Assembly: GCA_014728835.1 (NCBI GenBank)
Contig: WJKY01000029.1
Location: 1-5,750 of the forward strand
Reading direction: 5' to 3'
Source of the DNA: Candidatus Woesearchaeota archaeon
GTDB taxonomy: Archaea; Nanobdellota; Nanobdellia; UBA10117; WJKY01
Length of the DNA stretch: 5,750 bases
Program-made: the position numbers and the translations under genes
Shown: positions 1 through 5,750 of the stretch, in pieces
How the letters are laid out: every line of letters starts with the position of its first letter
How positions within the stretch are numbered: the first letter of the stretch is position 1
Notes under the pieces: model-generated
Database searches by the model: none
Told to the model about the DNA's origin: nothing
What the model saw: the letters and a program-made list of their open reading frames with translations, nothing else

Positions 1-1514
<1,514 letters not shown>

Positions 1515-1530
1515 TTTTATTTCCTAAAAT

Positions 1531-2178
1531 TTAGGTATTAATTGATTTTACTTTAAGTAATTCACCAATCTTATCTTTCCCTATTCTTCTAAAACCTTTG
1601 TTGTCAATTATGATTACATCAACACCTTCACCAGTGGCCATGTCTCGCTTTAGAGCAGAAGCTAGTGCACAAACAACTAATTTTATGCCATCATCAACAG
1701 ATATATTTTCTTTGTAGTTGTTTTCAAGCACACCAAAAGCCATTGGGCTTCCGCTACCTGTAGCATGAAATTTAGTTTCTTTTATATTGCTTCCAGATGG
1801 ATCTTGTGTGAATAATCCAAATGAATTACCTTCATCTTTTCCACCTAAAATTAGCTGAACAATATAAGGCAAGAATGATTTAGCTCGTCCAAATATAATA
1901 TTACTCATTAGATTTGAAGCAACAGTTAAGTTTGGTTTTGTGTCTGTGTTCATCTCATATAATTCCATTTCTGCACGCAAAATTTCAGCAAGTTTTTGTC
2001 CATCTGCTGCTACGCCAGCGATGGTAAGAGCAATATTATCTGTTATTTTGAATATTTTTTCAATTTCTTTGTTTGCAATTAAGTAACCCATTGATGCTCT
2101 TTTATCAGCTGCTAATATAACGCCATCTTTACAAACAACACCAACAGTTGTTGTTCCTTTTTTGTAATTTTTTTCCAT
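1531..2178 (-). CDS. psmB: 20S proteasome beta subunit (catalytic)
   Basis: Catalytic beta subunit of the archaeal 20S proteasome, an N-terminal-threonine hydrolase in the cytoplasm that assembles with alpha rings and degrades unfolded protein. From the ATG at 2178 it is 215 residues. An eight-residue propeptide (MEKNYKKG) precedes TTTVGVV, so autocatalytic cleavage after Gly8 exposes Thr9 as the nucleophile. The partner residues are in register: Asp25 (mature Asp17), Lys41 (mature Lys33), and the GSGS loop at 141-144. RDMATG near 178-183 carries Asp179, with Thr where the Thermoplasma enzyme has Ser169. The Thermoplasma propeptide, as I remember it, is also eight residues. An in-frame GTG at 2187 would add three residues, but it lies inside the AGGTGA Shine-Dalgarno of the ATG, so I reject it. 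Stop is TAA. The aCPSF1 gene follows after 16 bp. The alpha subunit gene is not in the window. Confidence 0.96.
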   Translation of the reverse strand: MEKNYKKGTTTVGVVCKDGVILAADKRASMGYLIANKEIEKIFKITDNIALTIAGVAADGQKLAEILRAEMELYEMNTDTKPNLTVASNLMSNIIFGRAKSFLPYIVQLILGGKDEGNSFGLFTQDPSGSNIKETKFHATGSGSPMAFGVLENNYKENISVDDGIKLVVCALASALKRDMATGEGVDVIIIDNKGFRRIGKDKIGELLKVKSINT

Positions 2179-2183
2179 ATAAG

Positions 2184-2189
2184 TCACCT
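2184..2189 (-). promoter_or_regulatory. Shine-Dalgarno AGGTGA that fixes the psmB start
   Basis: AGGTGA is a full six-base match to the 16S rRNA 3' end and sits five bases before the ATG at 2178. The upstream in-frame GTG (2185-2187) is part of this element, so it is very unlikely to be the initiation codon. Confidence 0.75.
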
Positions 2190-2233
2190 AAGTTTTTATT
2201 CCCTTAGAATCTAATCTTCTCTGTTTTAGAATC

Positions 2234-2241
2234 TTTAAAAA
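2234..2241 (-). promoter_or_regulatory. Possible TATA box for psmB-aCPSF1
   Basis: In the 78-bp gap between proS and psmB the minus strand reads TTTTTAAA, preceded by the purine-rich AAAGA as a possible BRE. A start about 25 bp downstream (near 2211) would leave a leader of roughly 30 nt carrying the AGGTGA ribosome site. In DNA this AT-rich the match is weak evidence, and readthrough from proS is equally possible. Confidence 0.35.
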
Positions 2242-2256
2242 TCTTTCTATTGGAAG

Positions 2257-3693
2257 TTAATAGCTTTTAGCGATGTAAACAACATGATTTGCTTTTTTGC
2301 CACAGACAACACATTTACTTTTTGCTTTTTCTTTTTTATCAAATAAAGTTCCTCTAACTTTTCCGCCGGAAGTAATGGTTTGTAATTTATCTGCGCATTT
2401 TTCACCTTTTTTATCCATAGAACACCAATTTGCTCTTGCAATTCCTTTGTTTTCTAAAATCTTTTTCACGTCTTTCAAAGTCTTTGCAGTTTTAATCGCA
2501 GCTTTCAAAGATTTCTCAGCTTTTCTGCGGATATTTTTAAGTAAAGCATTTGCATTTGATTTTATTTTCTTCTCCAAAACTTTTTCAGAAATTGTTTCTT
2601 TCTTTTTTGTATCTCTTCTAACTAAAACTAATTTATTTTTCTTAATTTCTTTTGGCCCTATTTCAATTCTGATTGGAACACCTTTCATTTCCCACTCATT
2701 AAATTTCCAGCCAGGCGTATTTTTAGAATTGTCATATTTAACTCTATAACCTAAAGCTTTCAATTTCTTTTCTAACTGCTCGCATTTCTTTTCAGTTTTT
2801 TGAATTGGAATTATTACAATCTGAACTGGAGCAACTTCAAATGGCAAGACTAAACCAGAATCATCGCCATGAATTGAGATTAATCCAGCCATTATTCTTA
2901 CAATACCTGGCCCATAACAAGTTTGCCAGGCAAATTGCTCTTTTTCGTTCTCATCTGTAAATTTAATATTAAATGCTTTAGAAAAATTCTGTCCTAAATT
3001 ATGTGTTGAAGCAATTGTATTAACTCTTCCATCTGGAATTAAAGTCTCAGCTCCGTAAGTATTAACTGCTCCGGCAAATTTATCCCACTGCGGGCGTTTG
3101 ACAAAGATAAAAGGCAAACCAAGTTTTTTGTAAACAACATTTTTAGTGTATTTCATATCTTTTTTAACTTGCTTCATAATTTCCTTTTCACTTTTAAAAA
3201 CATCATGAGCTTCAAAGAAATTAAATTCTCTACCACGTAAAAACGGCCTAGTTGTTGGTTCAAACCTAAATACAGTTGTTCTTGATTGATATTGTTTAAG
3301 TGGAAGATCATTATGACTACGCACCCAAATTGAATACATAGGATATATTTGTGATTCTCCTGTTGGCCGCAAGAAAAATTTTTCTTTTAGTTCTTTTTTG
3401 CCGCCTTTGGTTACCCAGAAAAGCTCAGGAGCAAATCCTTTGATATGCTCTTTTTCTTTTTCAATGTATTTTTCAGGTACAATTGAAGGAAAAAGCATTG
3501 GTTTGTGACCATCAGCTTCAACTTCTTTTTCAAGCATTTGCTCAAATGCGCGAATGATTTGAATTGCCCAAGGAGTTTCAACAATAGCTCCCTGAATACC
3601 ATATCTGGTATCAGCTAAAAAAGCACCTGTTTCCCCAACTAATTCAGTATACCATTCGGAAAAATTATCTTGTTTCTTATTTTTTAAGGCCAT
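2257..3693 (-). CDS. proS: Prolyl-tRNA synthetase, archaeal/eukaryal type
   Basis: Class II aminoacyl-tRNA synthetase that charges tRNA-Pro in the cytoplasm; 478 residues, the usual length for the archaeal type, without the bacterial INS editing domain. Motif 1 and the GFAPELFWVT region lie at about 35-95. The proline-pocket loop is RPTGES (109-114). Motif 2 contains FRFE (142-145) followed by RPFLRGREF (149-157). Motif 3 contains R266 and HGDDSGLVLP (275-284). The anticodon-binding domain covers about 288-400, with PGWKFNEWEMKG at 327-338. The C-terminal zinc domain keeps four cysteines (C424, C433, C461, C464), and the chain ends in Tyr, typical of this type. Several pocket residues differ from the forms I remember: TGES for TSET, AHD for AHT/GHT, GIVR for GISxR, and LPF for LPP. 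The ATG has an AGAGGA Shine-Dalgarno (3701-3706) seven bases upstream and overlaps the TAA of the upstream small frame (TAATG). Stop is TAA. Confidence 0.96.
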   Translation of the reverse strand: MALKNKKQDNFSEWYTELVGETGAFLADTRYGIQGAIVETPWAIQIIRAFEQMLEKEVEADGHKPMLFPSIVPEKYIEKEKEHIKGFAPELFWVTKGGKKELKEKFFLRPTGESQIYPMYSIWVRSHNDLPLKQYQSRTTVFRFEPTTRPFLRGREFNFFEAHDVFKSEKEIMKQVKKDMKYTKNVVYKKLGLPFIFVKRPQWDKFAGAVNTYGAETLIPDGRVNTIASTHNLGQNFSKAFNIKFTDENEKEQFAWQTCYGPGIVRIMAGLISIHGDDSGLVLPFEVAPVQIVIIPIQKTEKKCEQLEKKLKALGYRVKYDNSKNTPGWKFNEWEMKGVPIRIEIGPKEIKKNKLVLVRRDTKKKETISEKVLEKKIKSNANALLKNIRRKAEKSLKAAIKTAKTLKDVKKILENKGIARANWCSMDKKGEKCADKLQTITSGGKVRGTLFDKKEKAKSKCVVCGKKANHVVYIAKSY

Positions 3694-3791
3694 TATGTTT
3701 TCCTCTTTAAAATTTCTTTAATATCTTTTAATAATTGCGTATGAATATCTAATTGATTTAATTTTGAATCTATCTGTATCTTTATTTTTTT
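3693..3791 (-). other. In-frame continuation of the small membrane ORF after its TGA, ending on the proS start
   Basis: Directly after the TGA of the small ORF, the same frame stays open for 32 codons and closes with TAA overlapping the proS ATG as TAATG. The translation is lysine-rich and amphipathic, with the run IDSKLNQLDIHTQLLKDIKE followed by ILKRKT. Hydrophobic residues fall at heptad spacing (I, L, L, L every seventh residue), as in a helix or short coiled coil. The frame contains no ATG, GTG or TTG, so it could only be translated by readthrough or in an ancestor lacking the stop. It may also be chance: a stop-free stretch of 32 codons is not rare. Confidence 0.35.
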
Positions 3792-3881
3792 TCATTGTAG
3801 CATAGCTAATATTGTTAGTATTAGTAGTATTATAATGAGTATTATAAAAGGCCAGTCTGAACTTTTTATTTTAATAGCCAT
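3792..3881 (-). CDS. Putative 29-residue single-span membrane microprotein
   Basis: I do not recognise a family. A short polar start (MAIKIKSSDW) leads into about 19 hydrophobic residues, mostly Ile and Leu (PFIILIIILLILTILAML), enough to span a membrane once, and the ORF ends LQ-TGA. Support for it being real is positional: a TTTATAAG box (3903-3910) is centred about 25 bp before the ATG, fitting a leaderless mRNA, and there is no convincing Shine-Dalgarno. It stands between a surface-protein gene and proS on the same strand. The frame continues beyond the TGA to the proS start, so this may be the front half of a 62-codon gene broken by one stop. Short Ile/Leu runs also arise by chance in AT-rich DNA, hence moderate confidence. 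Confidence 0.45.
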   Translation of the reverse strand: MAIKIKSSDWPFIILIIILLILTILAMLQ

Positions 3882-3902
3882 ATTACTTTCTTAAACTATG
3901 TG

Positions 3903-3910
3903 CTTATAAA
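3903..3910 (-). promoter_or_regulatory. TATA box for the small ORF-proS transcript (leaderless)
   Basis: The minus strand reads TTTATAAG, close to the archaeal TATA consensus, inside CTTTTTATAAGC. Twenty-one bases separate it from the ATG at 3881, putting the box centre at about -25 and the expected start of transcription at or next to the ATG. It lies just beyond the stop of the Cys-rich gene, so the small ORF and proS need not depend on that gene's promoter. Confidence 0.55.
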
Positions 3911-3928
3911 AAGATTTCCGCAAAAGAA

Positions 3929-4351
3929 TTATTTACGTTTTTTATATATGACACTAAAAACAATTGCAAGTGCGATAAGCGCTCCAGCAATAATAATAGG
4001 ATTAGTATAATCTTGTGTTTCTGGACATGGTTCACATGGCTCGCATTCACATTCAGTTTCTGCTTCAACTTCTTTTAATACACATTCTTTTTGACTAATA
4101 TCACATTCATATCCTTCTTGGCATGCTAAATTTGATAAACATTCAACCTGTACTGGTTCACTTGCTGTGCAAACCCCATCAATGCAATCATAAACAACAT
4201 ATTCTGCAACGCCAATTGGAAGTATTTTACCTTGACCAGGACAATCTGTAACATTTACACAAGAAGTAGCAATTACACTAGGAACTAATGTAAATATTAA
4301 GAAAAATGCTATAGTTAGTACACTAAATTTCTTTAATATGTTAATGGCCAT
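3929..4351 (-). CDS. Cys-rich exported protein with C-terminal membrane anchor
   Basis: No family recognised. The 140 residues have a clear export layout: basic N-terminus with KK at 7-8, hydrophobic core (9-27), likely signal-peptidase site after SVIA (28), an extracellular domain to about 116, a transmembrane segment (about 117-136) and a basic tail YKKRK that would stay inside. The ectodomain has 12 cysteines (31, 37, 56, 61, 71, 77, 83, 90, 101, 103, 106, 109). The first eight could form four disulfides. The last four sit in an acidic CECEPCEPCPE cluster next to the membrane. SVIATSC is not a good lipobox, so I do not call it a lipoprotein. The gene has no Shine-Dalgarno. A TATATATA box is centred about 24 bp before the ATG, implying a leaderless mRNA. 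Stop is TAA. A surface role is inferred from topology only. Confidence 0.85.
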   Translation of the reverse strand: MAINILKKFSVLTIAFFLIFTLVPSVIATSCVNVTDCPGQGKILPIGVAEYVVYDCIDGVCTASEPVQVECLSNLACQEGYECDISQKECVLKEVEAETECECEPCEPCPETQDYTNPIIIAGALIALAIVFSVIYKKRK

Positions 4352-4371
4352 AATTATAATAAGAAAAATAG

Positions 4372-4379
4372 TATATATA
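4372..4379 (-). promoter_or_regulatory. TATA box of the Cys-rich protein gene (leaderless)
   Basis: TATATATA lies 20 bases upstream of the ATG at 4351, with the box centre at about -24. The intervening stretch is U/A-rich with no purine-rich ribosome site, so transcription should start at or within a few bases of the ATG. Confidence 0.55.
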
Positions 4380-4402
4380 ATATTATCGGATGTTTGTTTG
4401 AG

Positions 4403-4410
4403 TATATAAG
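4403..4410 (+). promoter_or_regulatory. TATA box of mre11, divergent from the Cys-rich gene promoter
   Basis: The plus strand reads TATATAAG. A start 25-26 bp downstream falls near 4432, giving a 30-nt leader to the first (duplicated) ATG at 4462 and about 130 nt to the mre11 ATG at 4562. It lies outside the duplicated segment, so there is only one copy. The opposing box for the Cys-rich gene is 23 bp away. Confidence 0.55.
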
Positions 4411-4418
4411 TTTATTTT

Positions 4419-4435
4419 AAGTAATTTTGTTACTT
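4419..4435. promoter_or_regulatory. Perfect 6-bp dyad around the predicted mre11 transcription start
   Basis: AAGTAA and TTACTT are inverted around a TTTTG centre. The dyad covers the expected start of transcription (about 4432), where a dimeric repressor could block RNA polymerase. A chance dyad in AT-rich DNA is a real alternative. Confidence 0.25.
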
Positions 4436-4436
4436 G

Positions 4437-4494
4437 CTGAATACACTTTATAGGAGATAAAATGTTAAAACTAGCTATTATTTCAGATTTACAT
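4437..4494 (+). repeat. 58-bp direct repeat, copy 1 (ribosome site and start of mre11)
   Basis: Identical over 58 bases to 4537-4594, at an offset of exactly 100 bp. It contains CTGAATACAC, the AGGAG ribosome site (4452-4456), an ATG (4462) and the first eleven codons of mre11 (MLKLAIISDLH). The copies diverge at once on both sides (g/a at 4436/4536, c/t at 4495/4595). Copy 1 follows the TATA box but does not lead into mre11. Confidence 0.95.
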
Positions 4495-4512
4495 CGCCTG
4501 CAAAATCAGGCG
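4495..4512 (+). repeat. Inverted repeat CGCCTG / CAGGCG
   Basis: Perfect 6-bp, GC-rich stem with loop CAAAAT, starting at the base where repeat copy 1 ends. In RNA it would be a stable hairpin. GCACTTTTAG follows it, with only four Ts, which is too weak to call a terminator. Confidence 0.6.
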
Positions 4513-4536
4513 GCACTTTTAGCGTATTCAGCGAAA
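4495..4536 (+). other. 42-bp filler between the two repeat copies
   Basis: This stretch has no counterpart elsewhere in the window. It is 50% G+C (21 of 42 bases), well above its surroundings. It contains a complete hairpin (4495-4512) and the left arm and loop of a second (4524-4536), whose right arm is the first eight bases of repeat copy 2. I recognise no known element in it. Confidence 0.7.
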
Positions 4537-4544
4537 CTGAATAC
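4524..4544 (+). repeat. Inverted repeat GTATTCAG / CTGAATAC
   Basis: Perfect 8-bp stem with loop CGAAA. The right arm is the start of repeat copy 2 and also occurs, without a left arm, at the start of copy 1 (4437-4444). The filler therefore ends in an inverted copy of the repeat's first eight bases, as expected from a fold-back or template switch at this point. Confidence 0.6.
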
Positions 4545-4594
4545 ACTTTATAGGAGATAAAATGTTAAAACTAGCTATTATTTCAGATTTACAT
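4537..4594 (+). repeat. 58-bp direct repeat, copy 2 (functional mre11 start)
   Basis: Exact copy of 4437-4494. This copy runs into the complete mre11 frame: the AGGAG site (4552-4556) is five bases before the ATG at 4562, and SDLH continues as SDLHLGF, the normal metallophosphoesterase motif. Confidence 0.95.
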
Positions 4595-5750
4595 TTAGGA
4601 TTTGCATATGGAACTGAAAGAGGAGAAGATGCCTTCAAAAACGCAGAAAAGGCATTTAATCTGGCGCTAAAAGAAGAACCTAATCTTATTCTTTTGGGCG
4701 GTGATATTTTTCACGACAAAATCCCTCGCCCAGAAATACTAGGGCGCACAATAGAACTATTTACTAAAATAAACAAGTCAACAAAAGCAAATACGCTTTT
4801 GCTTGAAAAAACAAAAAACAATGAGACAAAAGAATTGAAAAAGGTAATTCCGTCAATAATCTGTATTTGGGGCACACATGAAAGGCGCCATGCACAAAGC
4901 ACAAACCCAGTCCAGATTTTACAAAAAGCAGGGCTATTATACAGTTTACATGCTGAATCAATATTAGTGGAGGCAGGTTATGATAAGATTGGACTTCATG
5001 GTTTATCTGGTGTTCCAGAAACTTATGCCAAAGAAGCTTTGAAAAGTTGGTCTCCACAACCATTTAAAGATGCTACAAATATTTTGATGCTACATCAAAA
5101 CTTCAAAGAATTATTACCAGTAGATGAGGGGCTAACATATGGAGATTTGCCAAAAGGCTTTAATTTATTTATTCTTGGTCACATACACTGGAAATCTGAA
5201 TCGAAGCATCCTGCTACTAATACACCTATTTTAATACCTGGCTCAACAATTGCAACGCAATTGACACAAAAAGAAAGCCAAAAAGATAAAGGAATTCATA
5301 TAATAGAATTAAGCCGACAAAAAGGAAATATTGATTTTATACCAATTTCTACGCGACCTTTGTTTTATGAGAAAATAAAAGTATCTGGTGAAAGACCTAA
5401 TGAAATATCAGTTAAAATAATGCAAAAAATAAATGAAATACTTACAAAAAAACATAAACAAAAACCAATGCTGCGAATAAAACTTCAGGGCATTCTTGCT
5501 GAAGGATTCTCACCATCTGATTTAAGTGTAAACTCCATAATTAAAGACTATAAAGATAAATTAATATTAAATATAGATAAATCAAAACTTACATCAACAG
5601 TTTTAGAAAGGCAATCTCAGTTATTAGCAGAACTTAAAGAAAAAAAATTAACAATAGACCAATTAGGATTAAATCTCTTAATCAAAAATCTAAAGACAAA
5701 CCTTGAAAAAGAAAAGCTAGAGTCCATTTTTAATTTGCTTGCAGATGGAG
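4562..5750 (+). CDS. mre11: Mre11 DNA double-strand-break repair nuclease, C-terminus cut off by window edge
   Basis: Metallophosphoesterase subunit of the Mre11-Rad50 complex, which binds and processes DNA double-strand breaks with two Mn ions. The 396 visible codons hold SDLHLG (D9, H11), GGDIFH (D48), GTHERR (T105, H106), MLHQNF (H178) and GHIH (H207, H209). All usual metal ligands are in place except that the asparagine of GNH(D/E) is threonine here. The nuclease domain runs to about 262 and the capping domain to about 340. A Lys/Glu/Leu-rich helical tail follows, where relatives bind Rad50. P. furiosus Mre11 is about 426 residues, so little should be missing. The ATG at 4562 is chosen because it has AGGAG at five bases and opens the motif-bearing frame. 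An identical start 100 bp upstream leads only to a short ORF. Rad50 would be expected just downstream, beyond the window. Confidence 0.93.
   Translation, partial: MLKLAIISDLHLGFAYGTERGEDAFKNAEKAFNLALKEEPNLILLGGDIFHDKIPRPEILGRTIELFTKINKSTKANTLLLEKTKNNETKELKKVIPSIICIWGTHERRHAQSTNPVQILQKAGLLYSLHAESILVEAGYDKIGLHGLSGVPETYAKEALKSWSPQPFKDATNILMLHQNFKELLPVDEGLTYGDLPKGFNLFILGHIHWKSESKHPATNTPILIPGSTIATQLTQKESQKDKGIHIIELSRQKGNIDFIPISTRPLFYEKIKVSGERPNEISVKIMQKINEILTKKHKQKPMLRIKLQGILAEGFSPSDLSVNSIIKDYKDKLILNIDKSKLTSTVLERQSQLLAELKEKKLTIDQLGLNLLIKNLKTNLEKEKLESIFNLLADG

Larger units (their letters stand above)
4462..4560 (+). other. 32-residue ORF made by the duplicated mre11 start
   Basis: It begins with the same AGGAG site and the same eleven residues as Mre11, then reads through the 42-bp filler (RLQNQAALLAYSAK) and into copy 2 in a shifted frame (LNTLYRR), ending at TAA (4558-4560). 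That stop overlaps the mre11 leader and lies one base before the mre11 ATG. The product lacks everything after the first metal-binding motif and cannot be a nuclease. If transcribed from the TATA box at 4403 it would be translated first, and terminating ribosomes could restart at mre11. It is either a coupled upstream ORF or a by-product of the rearrangement. Confidence 0.4.

Noticed and set aside
2247..2441. 64-codon minus-strand frame at the end of proS, and a similar 63-codon one at 3411-3602
   Set aside because: Both lie out of frame inside proS on the same strand, with no ribosome site or domain of their own.
2297..2749. 150-codon open frame on the plus strand with Phe-rich, membrane-like translation
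   Set aside because: It is the complement of the Lys-rich C-terminal part of proS: Lys codons (AAA/AAG) read as Phe/Leu on the other strand, giving false hydrophobicity.
3694..3780. A separate TATA box for proS within the AT-rich stretch before its start
   Set aside because: Several AT-rich candidates exist, but none is clearly better than background, and the TTTATAAG upstream of the small ORF can serve proS.
3718..3795. 25-codon ORF starting at the ATG that overlaps the TGA of the small membrane ORF (ATGA)
   Set aside because: The overlap resembles translational coupling, but there is no Shine-Dalgarno and the translation looks random. The alternative frame that ends on the proS start is more protein-like.
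4316..4351. Lipoprotein signal on the Cys-rich protein
   Set aside because: The residues before the first Cys are SVIATS, which does not fit a lipobox, and the protein already has a C-terminal membrane anchor.
4495..4520. Hairpin followed by TTTT as a rho-independent terminator or attenuator
   Set aside because: Only four Ts follow, separated from the stem by GCAC. Archaeal termination relies on U-runs rather than hairpins, and a stop here would silence mre11.
4437..4594. CRISPR-like direct repeats
   Set aside because: There are only two copies, they are too long, and they clearly duplicate the mre11 start; no array or cas gene is present.
4711..5063. Two overlapping minus-strand open frames (4711-4902 and 4764-5063)
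   Set aside because: Both are antisense to the nuclease domain of mre11, whose motifs are intact on the plus strand.

Overview
The window looks like a piece of an AT-rich archaeal genome (about 30-35% G+C by eye). Archaeal hallmarks are a KH-domain beta-CASP ribonuclease (aCPSF1/FttA), a 20S proteasome beta subunit with an eight-residue propeptide, an archaeal/eukaryal-type prolyl-tRNA synthetase with a C-terminal Cys4 zinc site and terminal Tyr, an Mre11 nuclease, and TATA boxes placed at about -25 rather than bacterial -35/-10 elements. The A+T richness, compact spacing, small Cys-rich membrane-anchored protein and several divergent active-site motifs suggest a DPANN-type lineage (Woesearchaeales/Pacearchaeales-like). 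That placement is inference.

Layout. From about 4351 down to 1 everything reads leftward (minus strand): a Cys-rich, single-pass surface protein (3929-4351, apparently leaderless); a tiny transmembrane ORF (3792-3881, also apparently leaderless) whose frame continues past a TGA to overlap the start of proS; proS (2257-3693); psmB (1531-2178, start moved to an internal ATG); and the gene for aCPSF1/FttA (1-1514, cut by the window's left edge before its last two active-site motifs). To the right, mre11 reads rightward (4562-5750, cut by the right edge). Divergent TATA boxes lie in the 110-bp gap between the surface-protein gene and mre11.

The most unusual stretch is 4437-4594. A 58-bp segment carrying the Shine-Dalgarno, start codon and first eleven codons of mre11 is present twice, exactly 100 bp apart. 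The copies are separated by a 42-bp filler of about 50% G+C containing two hairpins. The first copy makes a 32-codon decoy ORF that ends one base before the real mre11 start. This is either a real templated duplication with a possible coupling effect or an amplification/assembly artefact.

A second oddity is the proS leader gene. A 29-residue membrane peptide, a TGA, and a further 32 amphipathic codons lie in one frame and end as TAATG on the proS start, as if one 62-codon gene had been interrupted by a single stop.

The genes cover housekeeping information processing: tRNA charging, protein turnover, transcription termination/RNA cleavage and double-strand-break repair. The psmB-aCPSF1 pair is probably one transcript (16-bp gap). 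I see no tRNA, rRNA, CRISPR array or complete mobile element.
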